NCBI GenBank assembly: GCA_963732335.1
Contig: CAVSZO010000010.1
Span: 1 to 64,000 of the forward strand
DNA length: 64,000 nt
Source: Desertimonas sp963732335
GTDB taxonomy: Bacteria > Actinomycetota > Acidimicrobiia > Acidimicrobiales > Ilumatobacteraceae
Direction: 5' to 3'
Shown here: positions 9,392-18,426 of the stretch, piece after piece
How the letters are laid out: each line of letters begins with the position of its first letter
How positions within the stretch are numbered: position 1 is the first letter of the stretch
Position numbers and translations under genes: made by a program
The notes under the pieces: generated by a model
Seen by the model: only the letters and a program-made list of their open reading frames with translations
Told to the model about the DNA's origin: nothing
The model's database searches: none

Positions 9392-10182
9392 CCGCGGCGA
9401 GTTGTTCGCCATCATCGGCCCCAACGGGGCAGGCAAGACGTCGATCTTCAACGCCATCAGCCAGGTCTACATCCCCCAGTCCGGCGACATTCGCTGGCAA
9501 GGCAGCAGCATCAAGGGCCTGCGTCCGGACAAGGTCGCCACCCTCGGCATCGCCCGCACCTTCCAGAACATCGAGCTGTTCCCGCAGATGACAGTGCTCG
9601 ACAACCTGCTGCTCGGCCGCCACCTGCGCATGCGTCGCTCGTTCCTTGCCGGGGCAGTGTGGTACGGACCAGCGAAGCGGGAGGAGCTCGAGAACCGCCG
9701 ACGGGTCGAGGACATCATCGACTTCCTCGAGATCGAGCAGTGGCGCAAGTATCCCGTCGCCCTGCTGCCCTACGGGATCCAGAAGCGCGTCGAGCTCGGT
9801 CGGGCGCTGGCCATGGATCCCGAACTGCTGCTGCTCGACGAGCCGGTGGCCGGGATGAACCTCGAGGAGACCGAGGACACGGCGCGCTTCATCCTCGACA
9901 TCCGCCAGGAACTCGGAATCGCCATCCTTCTCGTCGAGCACGACATGGGCCTCGTGATGGACATCGCCGACCGTGTGCATGGTGCTCGACTTCGGTGTCA
10001 AGATCGCCGACGGCACGCCGGCCGAGGTGCAGCGCGACCCGGCGGTGATCGCCGCCTACCTCGGCGATGAGGAGCAGCTCGAGGCCGTTGCTCCCGAGAT
10101 CGCCACGATCGCTGTGGAAACTGCCGAGTCGCCAATCGAAGCACTCGGCGAACTCGCCGATGAGCGATCGACCGCGGACTAA
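9307..10182 (+). CDS. livG: Liv-type ABC transporter ATP-binding protein (LivG-like), two frame changes
   Basis: ATPase partner of LivF, about 291 residues. ATG 9307 gives MAR, and after one missing base near 9317 the frame continues LSEVVGIQLRFGGVMAINDV, the normal LivG start. Walker A is GPNGAGKTS, the long LivG insert follows LLLGRHLRMRRS, the signature region is LPYGIQKRVELGRAL and Walker B is LLLLDEPVAGMN, with the H-loop LLVEHDMGLVM. An extra base near 9975 separates DIADRV from MVLDFGVKIADGTPAEV. The C-terminal 50 residues are acidic and poorly conserved. It ends five bases before the stop of the convergent sugar permease, with no terminator space. Confidence 0.88.
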
Positions 10183-10187
10183 AGGCG

Positions 10188-11099
10188 TCAGCCCTTGACG
10201 GCGCCCATGGTGAAGCCGGCGACGAAACGGTCGAGGAAGAGGGTGAAGACCAGGGCGATCGGCACGGCGACGAGCACGGTCGCCGCCTGCAGCGACTGCC
10301 AGAAGAACACGTCGCCGCGGACCAGCTCGGTGGGCACGCCGGTGCTCACGCTCTTCTCGCGAGCTGGGTGCGACGAAGGCGAGGGCGTAGATGAACTCGC
10401 TGGCGGTGAGCGTGAAGGCGAACACGACCACGGCGACGATGCCGGGCACCGCCAACGGCAACACGGTGCGCACGAAGGCGCCGAGCCGGCTGTAGCCGTC
10501 GACCATCGCCTGCTCCTCGATGTCGATGGGGATCGCCCTTGAAGAACCCCATCAGCAGCCACACCGACACGGGGATCGTGATCGTCGGATAGACGACCAC
10601 CAGCGACCAGATTCGAGTCCTGCAGGCCGAGCTCGACGACCACCCGCGAGAGCGGGAGGAACAGCAGGCTCGGCGGCACGAGGTAGACGAGGAAGATGGC
10701 GATCGCCATCGGCGTCGCCCACGGCCGGTTGAGCCGGGCCAGGGCGTAGGCGGCCGGCAGGGCGAGCAGCGAGGGTGATGGCGACGACGAGCAGCCCGAC
10801 CCACAGCGTGTTGCGGACGAACGTGAGGAACGCGGTGTCTGTTGAAGAGGTAGCGCGACGTGCTGCCAGACGTGGCGGGTCGGTTGTAGAGGAACGGGTT
10901 GTTGTCGGCGTTGTAGAGGTCGCGGTTCTGCTTGAAGGTGGTGATCAAGCTCCACAGGAACGGCGTCGCGCACAGCAGCGCCGAGACGACGGCCGAGGTA
11001 GATGCCGATCCGGCCGAGCGACGTGCCGTACGGGCGTACTGCCGGCGCAGCAGCGTCGGCCCTCGCGTCGGCCGGGTGCGTGCCGTCGGCGGTCGTCAT
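10188..11099 (-). CDS. Sugar ABC transporter permease, MalG type, heavily frameshifted
   Basis: Inner-membrane permease, CUT1 family. Recognisable segments in three frames are ALPAAYALARLNRPW, FLVYLVPPSLLFLPLSRVV, the EAA-type loop around LMGFFK...PIDIEEQAMVDG, VVVFAFTLTASEFIYAL, and the end RFVAGFTMGAVKG, a hallmark of MalG-like proteins. Frame changes are needed near 11000, 10870, 10840, 10770, 10612, 10535 and 10367. The ATG at 11099 overlaps the stop of the upstream permease as TGATG. Protein similarity is continuous after correction, so I read it as a real gene with poor sequence quality, though decay cannot be excluded. Confidence 0.75.
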   Translation of the reverse strand: MTTADGTHPADARADAAAPAVRPYGTSLGRIGIYLGRRLGAAVRDAVPVELDHHLQAEPRPLQRRQQPVPLQPTRHVWQHVALPLQQTPRSSRSSATRCGSGCSSSPSPSLLALPAAYALARLNRPWATPMAIAIFLVYLVPPSLLFLPLSRVVVELGLQDSNLVAGGRLSDDHDPRVGVAADGVLQGRSPSTSRSRRWSTATAGSAPSCAPCCRWRCPASSPWSCSPSRSPPASSSTPSPSSHPAREKSVSTGVPTELVRGDVFFWQSLQAATVLVAVPIALVFTLFLDRFVAGFTMGAVKG

Positions 11100-12040
11100 C
11101 AGCGCACCTCCATCCGCCGTACCGCCAGCAGGATGGCGATCGCCGCGGCGAGCAGCAGCGGGAAGAGGAACAGGGCGACCGCCGCGCCCTGGGCGAGGTC
11201 GCCGCCCGTCGATGCCCTGGAAGAACGCCCAGCTGGCGAGCACCTGGGTGCGATCGGTCGGCCCGCCGCGGGTGAGGACGTACGACGACCGTCATGTCGG
11301 TGAACGTGAAGATCGCCCCGAACAGGGCGGCGACGGCCATGACCGGCAGCGTCAGCGGGATCGATGATCTCGAACGTGCGGCGCCAGAACCCGGCGCCGT
11401 CGACGTGGGCCGCGTCCTTGATGTCGCGCGGGATCGCCGTCAGCCCGGCCATCATGATGACCGTGGCGAGCGGCGTGATCCGCCACACGTGGACGGCGAT
11501 GACCGAGACCATCGCCAGGTCGGGACGGCCGAGCCAGAAGAGGTTGCCGCTCGAGCAGCCCGAGCGGTCCGCAACGATCCAGTCGATCGGCGTGAAGACC
11601 GAGTCGAGCATCCACAGCCAGGCGATCGTCGACAGCGCCACCGGCGTCATCCACGGCAGCAGCACGAGGAAGCGCACGCAGCCGCTTGCCGCGGAAGTCG
11701 GCGACGAGGATGGTGGCCAGGATCCTGGCCGAAGACGCAGGATCAGCACCATCGAGATGACCGTGAACACGAGCGTGTTCTGCAGCGCCCGCCAGAAGAC
11801 CGGGTCGTCGAATGCCCGCCGGAAGTTGCGCAGCCCGACCCAGTCGAAGCGACGGGTCGCCGACAGTGACGTCGCACAGGGCGAAGGCGATGGCGAGGAA
11901 GAACGGGACGGCGACGAGGGCGACGATGTAGATGACCGACGGCAGCAGGAACAGCCACGCCAGCACCCCCTCGCGGTCGGCGAGGCGCGCTCGCGGCCGG
12001 GCGTCGGCCGTGCCGGTGCGTTCGCAGTCGTCACGCTCAT
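11099..12040 (-). CDS. Sugar ABC transporter permease, MalF type, heavily frameshifted
   Basis: Inner-membrane permease of about 310 residues. It starts MSVTTANAPARPTPGRERA at ATG 12040, five bases after the ATPase gene. Frame-split segments include LLPSVIYIVALVAVPFFLA, FDWVGLRNFRRAFDDPVFW, VALSTIAWLWMLDSVFTPIDW, MVSVIAVHVWRITPLATVIM and AIPRDIKDAAHVDGAGFWRR, the last being the ABC-contact loop. The end is LLAVRRMEVR. Several single-base changes are needed, for example near 11345, 11680, 11730 and 11860. The segment around residue 135 (PIDWIVADRSG) suggests the usual extracytoplasmic loop. It forms the channel with the MalG-type permease. Confidence 0.75.
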   Translation of the reverse strand: MSVTTANAPARPTPGRERASPTARGCWRGCSCCRRSSTSSPSSPSRSSSPSPSPCATSLSATRRFDWVGLRNFRRAFDDPVFWRALQNTLVFTVISMVLILRLRPGSWPPSSSPTSAASGCVRFLVLLPWMTPVALSTIAWLWMLDSVFTPIDWIVADRSGCSSGNLFWLGRPDLAMVSVIAVHVWRITPLATVIMMAGLTAIPRDIKDAAHVDGAGFWRRTFEIIDPADAAGHGRRRPVRGDLHVHRHDGRRTSSPAAGRPIAPRCSPAGRSSRASTGGDLAQGAAVALFLFPLLLAAAIAILLAVRRMEVR

Positions 12041-12045
12041 CGTCT

Positions 12046-13109
12046 TCACGCCGCGAGCCGGACCGGTTCGCGTCGCTGACCGGTCTCGGCGTCGAAGAAC
12101 CGCAGCTGGTCGCGGGCGGACCGCGAACTCGTGCGTCTCGCCGGCGGCGACCGGCGTGGTCGATCGTCGCCGGCAGCCGGGCGATGACCCGGGTCGCGCT
12201 CGCCGATCCGCTGCACCGTGCCGTAGACGTGCCGGTCGCCGACAGGTACTCGATGCGGTCGACCGTCGAGCGGCATCGCGACCCGGTCGGCCGCCGACGT
12301 CTCGACCGGCAGCAGGTGCTCGGGCCGGAAGCCGACGAGCCGGTCCGTCGCGGGGCACCAGGTTCATCGGCGGCGAGCCGAGGAACGTGGCGACGAAGGT
12401 GTCGGCCGGGTCGTCGTAGACCTCCGCCGGCGTGCCGACCTGGCGGACCTCGCCCGTCGTCATGACCGCGATCCGGTCGCCCAGCCCCATCGCCTCGACC
12501 TGGTCGTGGGTGACGTAGATCGTCGTCGTCCCGACTCGCTGCTGGAAGTGCTTGAACTCGTCGCGGGCCGAGGCCCGCAGCTTGGCGTCGAGGTTGGAGA
12601 GCGGCTCGTCGAGCAGGAACACCTTCGGCTCGCGGACCAGCGCCCGGGCCAGCGCCACCCGCTGCCGCTCGCCGCCGGAGAGCTGGCGCGGCCTGCGGTC
12701 GAGCAGGTGGTCGATGCCGAGCAGCTCGGCCGCCCAGTGCGACCCGGCGCTCCCGCTCGGCTTCTCGAGCTCCCTCGGCCTTGAGCGGGAAGGCGATGTT
12801 GTCGAAGACGGTCTTGTGCGGGTACAGGGCGTAGCTCTGGAAGACCATCGCGATCTGGCGGGCCCGCGGCGGCAGCCCGTTGACGACGTGCCCGCCGATG
12901 AGGACCTCGCCAGCGGTCGGCTGCTCCAGCCCGGCGATCATCCGCAGCAGGGTCGTCTTGCCGCAGCCCGACGGCCCGAGCAGGACGAGGAACTCGCCGT
13001 CCTCGGTGGCCAGGTCGATGCCGTCGATGGCCCGCACCGGCCGGCCGACTGCGGTCGAAACGTGCCTTGACGTCAGCGTTCGCGGACTCCTCGACGACGC
13101 CCGGCTCAC
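12046..13109 (-). CDS. Sugar ABC transporter ATP-binding protein, MalK/UgpC type, frameshifted
   Basis: ATPase that energises the sugar importer. It has AIDGIDLATEDGEF, Walker A GPSGCGKTTLLRM, Q-loop MVFQSYALYPH, signature LSGGERQRVALARAL, Walker B VFLLDEPLSNLDA, and VTHDQVEAMGL at the H-loop. The C-terminal regulatory TOBE region is visible as GFRPEHLLPVE, VDRIEYLSG and HEFAV before DQLRFFDAETG. Frame changes cluster at about 12745, 12342, 12264, 12240, 12190, 12152 and 12115, the last six within 230 bp. Start GTG 13109 is tentative because the first 20 residues match poorly. Confidence 0.78.
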
Positions 13110-13129
13110 TGCGTGCTCGGCGTCACGGC

Positions 13130-14554
13130 TCAGCCGCCGCCCACGAGCCCCTCGTCGCGCCACTTGTCGAAGATCGGCGTTGATCTCCTCCTCGGCCTCG
13201 GCGACCGACTCGGCGGCGGTCTGCTCGCCTCGGGCGGCGCGGGCCAGCATGTTCGGCACGACGAAGGTGTTGAAGATCTCGCCGACCGCCGGGTTCGCCG
13301 GCCCGGGGTGGCCGATGTTGGTGGTCCAGTCGGTCGCGTCCGTGAGCAACGCGAGCTTGTCCGGCGGCTTGGCGCCGAACGGATCGTTGGTCGAGCCACG
13401 CGTCGCAGGTCGGGGACCAGGCTCGGCCCAGGCCGGGAAGTCGTACAGCTTCGAGTGGTAGGTCGCCGCCGCGTAGTTCGCCGTGTAGTGGAGCAGGAAC
13501 TCCTTGGCCGTGTCCGGGTTCTGCGGCGTGGGTCGGGACGATCCAGTTGTAGAGCGCGTGCTGCGCGGCGATCGCCGTCGCCGGCCCCTCGAGGGCGGGG
13601 ACGAAGAAGATGTCGTCGGCGATCGCCGGGTTCGTCCTCCTGGGCAGTCCGCCAGGCCGAGATCGAGTTGAGGATGTACGACAGCTGGCCGGCGACGAGG
13701 CCCTGGTTGTTGGAGGCCGCGTTCCAGGCGAAGACCTCGTCGGTCATCGCCCCCTGGAACAGCTGGGTCATGAACTCGACGGCGGCGATCGTCTCCGGCG
13801 AGTTGATCGTCACGTTCTCGTTCTCGTCCTGGACCGACGCGCCGTAGGACCACATCAGCGCGCTGCCGGCCATGTTGGAGTCGATCTCCTGGGACAGCCC
13901 GATGCCGACCTGGACGCCCTGGGACTCCTTGATCTCCGTGCCTCCGGCGAGCAGGTCGTCCCACGTCGCCGGGCCGTTCGGGAACCCGACCGGCTCCCAC
14001 AGCGACTTGCGGTAGTCGCCCGGGTCGGGGACCCAGCCCGGGGAGTAGGCGTAGAAGTTCTCCGTCGTCGGGTTGAAGCTCGACTTGCGGCACAGCTCGA
14101 GTTGCTCGCCCCAGCGGTTGGCGGCCTCCTCGTTGACGTCGTTCAGCGAGAGCACGCTCGGTTCGAACTGAGCGAGCGTGGCGATGTACTGGATCAGGTC
14201 GTGTCCGGAGCCGGCCTGGATCTCGGCGGTCGATCCGGGCGGACGATCTCGGCGTTGTTGATGTGGTCGACGGTGACGTCGACCCCGACCTGCTCGCCCC
14301 ACGCCCGGGCGAAGGGGTCGAACCACTCGTCGTGCCGAGGGCACGAAGTGGCTCCACAGCAGAATGCTCAGACTTCCCGACAGCGCCGAGGCCGGTTCGT
14401 TGAACACCTCCTCTGGTTCCCCACCGGGCGGTGCCGGCTCGGTGGTGGCGCCCCATCGGCTCGGATGACGGCCGGCGGCGCCGACCGCCGCGAGTCCCAT
14501 CGATTGAAGGAAGTGACGCCGGCTGTGCGGTGTCCACAAACGTTCTCTGGTCAT
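13130..14554 (-). CDS. Sugar ABC transporter substrate-binding protein with Tat signal, frameshifted
   Basis: Extracytoplasmic sugar-binding protein of about 475 residues. The N-terminus carries a twin-arginine signal SRRHFLQSMGLAAVGAAG. It then has LSILLWSHFVP, a solute-binding opening, ATWDDLLAGGTEIKESQG and a C-terminal PNMLARAARGEQTAAESVAE. Frame changes are implied near 14340, 14246, 13645, 13530 and 13173. The ATG at 14554 follows AAGGGGGG at a good distance. A possible -35 TTGACT (14679-14684) with a weak -10 lies upstream, the only promoter candidate for this four-gene operon. It is first in the operon, ahead of ATPase and permeases. The sugar is unknown. Confidence 0.8.
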   Translation of the reverse strand: MTRERLWTPHSRRHFLQSMGLAAVGAAGRHPSRWGATTEPAPPGGEPEEVFNEPASALSGSLSILLWSHFVPSARRVVRPLRPGVGRAGRGRRHRRPHQQRRDRPPGSTAEIQAGSGHDLIQYIATLAQFEPSVLSLNDVNEEAANRWGEQLELCRKSSFNPTTENFYAYSPGWVPDPGDYRKSLWEPVGFPNGPATWDDLLAGGTEIKESQGVQVGIGLSQEIDSNMAGSALMWSYGASVQDENENVTINSPETIAAVEFMTQLFQGAMTDEVFAWNAASNNQGLVAGQLSYILNSISAWRTAQEDEPGDRRRHLLRPRPRGAGDGDRRAARALQLDRPDPRRRTRTRPRSSCSTTRRTTRRRPTTRSCTTSRPGPSLVPDLRRVARPTIRSAPSRRTSSRCSRTRPTGPPTSATPGRRTRRSARSSTPSSCRTCWPAPPEASRPPPSRSPRPRRRSTPIFDKWRDEGLVGGG

Positions 14555-14737
14555 TTGGCCGCCCCCCTTGCGACTAAGTGCCGTCTCCACACGTAGCCCC
14601 TCGGTCGGCAGGATTGACGTCCCACCGATCGCCGACCGCGGCGATTGACCAAGAGGTTTACGCTGCGGTGAACAGAATAGTCAACGGGATCGCGGCATGG
14701 AAACGAGCGCGATGGTCACCGTCGGCAACGATGCCGG

Positions 14738-15180
14738 TCAGCGTTTGCCACCTCCGAGGAGGCCGCCGAGGAGGTCGCCAAGACCGCCGCCGCCGCCATC
14801 CCCTCCACCGCCGAGCAGGCCACCCAGCATGTCGCCGAGACCGCCGCCGCCCTCGCCGCCGCCGAGCAGGCCGCCGACGAGGTCGCCGAGGCCGCCGCCA
14901 GCGTCGGCGCCTTGCGCCGATGCGGCACTCCCGGCGGCCTGCTTGCCGAGGAAGCCCATCACGATCGGGGCGAGCATCGGGAGCAGGCTCTTGAACAGGT
15001 CACTGCCGCCACCGAGCCCGCCGAGCTGGCTGACCACTTGCTCCTCGTTGTCCCGAACACGTTCTTGACGATTGCTTCGCCGTCGGTGGTGTCAATCTTG
15101 TCGACCTTGATGTCGGCGGCGGTCTTGTCGCCGACCTTCTTGGCGTGATGGCGATCGCCTTGGCCAGCGACCAGCACCGG
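14738..15180 (-). CDS. DUF937-like glycine/leucine-rich protein, 5' end uncertain
   Basis: The C-terminal 99 residues are clean: LGGGSDLFKSLLPMLAPIVM, then three GLGDLLGGLLGGG-type repeats, the pattern of DUF937 proteins. Upstream, after one missing base near 15052, the frame continues HHAKKVGDKTAADIKV and TTDGEAIVKNVFG. A second missing base near 15150 is likely, since AKAIA appears in another frame just before. I cannot identify a convincing start or the N-terminal half of the domain, so the gene may be truncated. Function is unknown. It lies between the sugar importer and acs, all on the minus strand. Confidence 0.55.
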
Positions 15181-15322
15181 TCTGAGCGTGCCCAGCCCCT
15201 GAGACGTTCGCCGCATTTCGTCCCGGCCGCAGTCTTCGCAGCACCAGAGAACTCGCGATCGATCCAGCGGCGCCTGTGAGACGAGTTCATCGATAGGTTC
15301 ACATGCCCAGCACTGCCGGCCG

Positions 15323-15373
15323 CAACCGATGGGTGTATAGGGGACGGAACAGTCAGGTAAACACCCATCGGTT
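15323..15373. repeat. 14-bp perfect inverted repeat between acs and the DUF937 gene
   Basis: CAACCGATGGGTGT (15323-15336) and ACACCCATCGGTTG (15360-15373) are exact inverse complements around a 23-bp spacer. The element lies about 110 bp downstream of the acs stop. It could be a transcription-stopping hairpin without a U-run, a regulator site, or the ends of a small mobile repeat. The rest of the roughly 300-bp gap 15181-15482 shows no gene or other structure to me. Confidence 0.6.
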
Positions 15374-15482
15374 GTCGATTCCAGAAGAAAACCGGCTTGT
15401 GGCCGCATGTTCATGCAGCGGCCCTGTCAAATTCGCAGACGAGCCCGAAGTGAGCGCGATTTGTCGGGACTTGCGGGTTGGG

Positions 15483-17453
15483 TCAGTCCTCGGGGGGCGC
15501 TTCGGCGGCTCGGCGCTTGATCTCGTCGACCACCGTGGCGTCGGCGAGGGTCGTGGTATCACCGAGGTTGTGGCCGGTGGCGATGTCGCGCAGCAGGCGC
15601 CGCATGATCTTGCCGCTGCGGGTCTTCGGCAGGTCGGGAGTGAGGTAGACCGTCTTCGGCTTGGCGATCGCCCCGATCTCGCCGGCGACGTGGCTGCGCA
15701 GGTCGTCGATGCCCGCCTCGGCACCGCCGCGCAGTGTGACGTAGGCGATGATCGCCTGGCCGGTTGTCGGGTCGGGGGCGCCGACGACCGCCGCCTCGGC
15801 GACGGCGGGGTGCGACACCAGCGCCGACTCGACCTCGGTGGTGGAGATGCGGTGACCGGAGACGTTCATCACGTCGTCGACGCGCCCGAGCAGCCACAGG
15901 TAGCCGTCGTCGTCGACCTTGGCGCCGTCGCCGGCGAAGTAGCGACCGGGGAAGCGGCTCCAGTACGTGTCCTGGTAGCGCTGGGGGTCACCCCAGATGC
16001 CGCGCAACATCCCCGGCCACGGACGGGTCAGGGTGAGATAGCCGCCGCCGAGCGTGACGGTGTTGCCGGCCTCGTCGACGACCTCGGCGGAGATTCCCGG
16101 CAGCGGGAACGTCGCCGAACCGGGCTTCGTCGTCGTCGCCCCCGGGAGCGGACTGATCATGATCCCGCCGGTCTCGGTCTGCCACCACGTATCGACAACC
16201 GGGCAGCTCCCACCGCCGATCGTTTCGCGGTACCACATCCAGGCCTCAGGGTTGATCGGCTCGCCGACCGACCCGATGACGCGCAGACTGGACAGATCGT
16301 GCTTGGCCGGCTCGTCGACTCCCCACTTCATGAACGTGCGGATCGCGGTCGGCGCCGTGTACAGCTTGGTCACCCTGTACTTCTCGACGACTGCCCAGAA
16401 GCGGTCGTTGCCCGGATAGTTGGGCACGCCCTCGTACATCACGATCGTCGCCCCGTTGGCGAGCGGCCCATAGACGATGTAGCTGTGGCCGGTGACCCAG
16501 CCGATGTCGGCGGTGCACCAGAACACGTCGGTTTCCGGGTGGATGTCGAACACGTACTTGTGGGTGAAGGCGACGTGGGTGAGGTAGCCGCCAGTGGTGT
16601 GCATGATGCCCTTGGGCTTACCGGTCGTGCCCGATGTGTAGAGCAGATACAGCAGATCCTCGGCGTCCATCGGCTCGGCTGGACAGTCGCCACCGGCGTC
16701 GGCGACGAGGTCGTGATACCAGTGGTCGCGGCCGTCGACCATCTCGACGTCGTTCCCTCCCCGGCGCACGACGATGACGTGCTCGATCGTGGAGGTCGCC
16801 GCCACCGCCTCATCGGCCGCCGGCTTGAGAGGGAATACCTCGCCGCGGCGATAGCCGCCGTCGGCGGTGATCAGCACTTTGGCCCCGGCGTCGTCGATGC
16901 GATCGGCGAGCGCCTGCGCCGAGAATCCGCCGAACACGACGCTGTGCGGAGCGCCGATGCGCGCACAGGCGAGCATGGCGACGGCCGCCTCCGGGATCAT
17001 CGGCAGGTAGATGTTGACGCGATCGCCCTTGACGACGCCCAGGCCCTTGAGGGCGTTGGCGAAGCGCTGCACCTCGCCATGCAGGTCCGCGTACGTGATC
17101 GTGCGCGTGTCGCCCGGCTCGCCCTCCCAGTGGATGGCGACGCGATCGCCGTTGCCGGCGGCTACGTGGCGGTCGACGCAGTTCGTCGCGACGTTGAGCT
17201 TGCCGCCGACGAACCATTTGGCGTAGGGCAGTTGCCAGTCGAGGATCGTCGTCCACTCCTCGTCCCAGTCGAGCAACTCGGCCGCCTGCTTGGCCCAGAA
17301 CCCCTCGTCGTCGGCAGCCGCCTCGTCGTACAGGAACGTGCCAGTGACCAGGGCGTCGCGCTTGAAGTCCTCAGAGGGCGGGAACGTGCGGTTCTCGGCG
17401 AGCAGGGCGTCGATCGTCTCGTGATGCTCTGCGCTGCCGTCGGCCGTTGCCAT
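15483..17453 (-). CDS. acs: Acetyl-CoA synthetase
   Basis: 656 residues, full length and intact. It converts acetate, ATP and CoA to acetyl-CoA via acetyl-AMP in the cytoplasm. It has WFVGGKLNVATNCVDRH, the P-loop YTSGTTGKPKGIMHTTGGYL near residue 270, GWVTGHSYIVYGPL, VDTWWQTETGG, and the hinge and C-terminal domain GRVDDVMNVSGHRISTTEVE. The catalytic, acetylatable lysine lies in PKTRSGKIMRR at about residue 615. Any deacylase control would act there. ATG 17453 begins MATADGSAEHHETID and similarity begins soon after. The gene is single, following the midA/secreted-protein group with a 15-base gap. Confidence 0.97.
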   Translation of the reverse strand: MATADGSAEHHETIDALLAENRTFPPSEDFKRDALVTGTFLYDEAAADDEGFWAKQAAELLDWDEEWTTILDWQLPYAKWFVGGKLNVATNCVDRHVAAGNGDRVAIHWEGEPGDTRTITYADLHGEVQRFANALKGLGVVKGDRVNIYLPMIPEAAVAMLACARIGAPHSVVFGGFSAQALADRIDDAGAKVLITADGGYRRGEVFPLKPAADEAVAATSTIEHVIVVRRGGNDVEMVDGRDHWYHDLVADAGGDCPAEPMDAEDLLYLLYTSGTTGKPKGIMHTTGGYLTHVAFTHKYVFDIHPETDVFWCTADIGWVTGHSYIVYGPLANGATIVMYEGVPNYPGNDRFWAVVEKYRVTKLYTAPTAIRTFMKWGVDEPAKHDLSSLRVIGSVGEPINPEAWMWYRETIGGGSCPVVDTWWQTETGGIMISPLPGATTTKPGSATFPLPGISAEVVDEAGNTVTLGGGYLTLTRPWPGMLRGIWGDPQRYQDTYWSRFPGRYFAGDGAKVDDDGYLWLLGRVDDVMNVSGHRISTTEVESALVSHPAVAEAAVVGAPDPTTGQAIIAYVTLRGGAEAGIDDLRSHVAGEIGAIAKPKTVYLTPDLPKTRSGKIMRRLLRDIATGHNLGDTTTLADATVVDEIKRRAAEAPPED

Positions 17454-17468
17454 ACGGATCCTCCTCGT

Positions 17469-18426
17469 CTATGCAGTCGTCGTCGTCGGGCGAATCGTCG
17501 TCGACGAGGTCGAGCCACCCGGCGACGGCGGCGAATCCCCTGGCTCCTCGCCCCCGAAGAGTTCAACGTACACGCCGGCCTGCGGCACGACGTCGAAGCT
17601 GCGGACGACGTCGTCCGGAGGGCAGCCATAGACGCGCACGTCGTGTTCGACGGCAGCGAGGCGGATGGCCATCGCCTCGCCTGGCAACAGCTCCGAATCG
17701 GCCTGGTACGCCTCGTAGAAGTCGGCGTCGAGTGGTGACGCCTGCACCAGGCAAACCGGCTGCTCGCCGTCGTTGAGCAGCCAGACGGCGATTGACGGGA
17801 CGCCGACCACGAGTGTGGCCACGGCCGATGTCGCCCCGGTCTCGCCGACGGCGATGTACTGGTAGACGCCGTCGTCGATCTCGCCGACGTCGTCCCCTGT
17901 GATGCAGTCGCCGTACCCGGGCGGATCGCGGCGGGTCAGCTCCGCCGACGCCACTGGTTCACCGTCGCGCTCCCACCGCCCGGCCGCCATCACCGGTGCG
18001 GACACGGGTACTGCGGCGCACAGCGTCCCCGGAGTTGCCTCGACGGCCACGGTGTTGCGGCCTTCGGTGAGTGCCGCGGCGACGACCGGTTGACGCTCGG
18101 CGGCACTCGTGAGCTCCTCGTCGACGGCGACGATGCTCGGCAGCAGCGTCCGCACGGGATCGCTGGCTTCGTCCGCGGGTGGTGGCAGCGACGGCGGCGT
18201 CGTGGTCGGGGCGACGGTCGTCTCCGGTCGTGGTGGTCGGGGCGACGGTCGTCGCCGGCCTCGTGGTGGTCGCCGCAACCGTGGTCGTCGTCGCCCCGGC
18301 CCCGACCACACGGGGGGTCGAACCGTCGAGCCCGGCAACAACGAGGGCGGCGGCGGCCACCGCCATGGCAGCTGCCGTCCACCGCGGCGGCCGCACCCCA
18401 TGGCGACCGGGTGCAGGCGTGCTCAT
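17469..18426 (-). CDS. Unknown secreted or membrane-anchored protein, one frameshift
   Basis: I do not recognise this family. After one extra base near 18222 it is about 318 residues: a basic N-terminus MSTPAPGRHGVRPPRW, one hydrophobic segment AAAMAVAAAALVVAGL, a Thr/Pro linker (ATTTTVAATTTRP), then an extracellular region of about 230 residues. That region has three cysteines (GTLCAAV, YGDCITG, PVCLVQ) plus VYGCPPDD, so two disulfides are possible. It ends in another Ser/Thr/Pro stretch. The ATG overlaps the stop of the midA gene as ATGA, so it is translationally coupled to the complex I-linked group. Context hints at a cell-envelope role but proves nothing. Confidence 0.7.

Noticed and set aside
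10188..14554. Sugar ABC operon as a block of pseudogenes
   Set aside because: All segments remain well conserved in some frame, without stop-codon decay, and similar single-base changes occur in essential genes nearby. Read errors are more likely, though not proven.
15303..17738. Very long open frame on the plus strand antisense to acs
   Set aside because: It is the mirror frame of a high-GC gene, has no similarity or start signal, and acs on the other strand is full length and certain. The same holds for the long antisense frames opposite nuo, GH65 and cytochrome genes.
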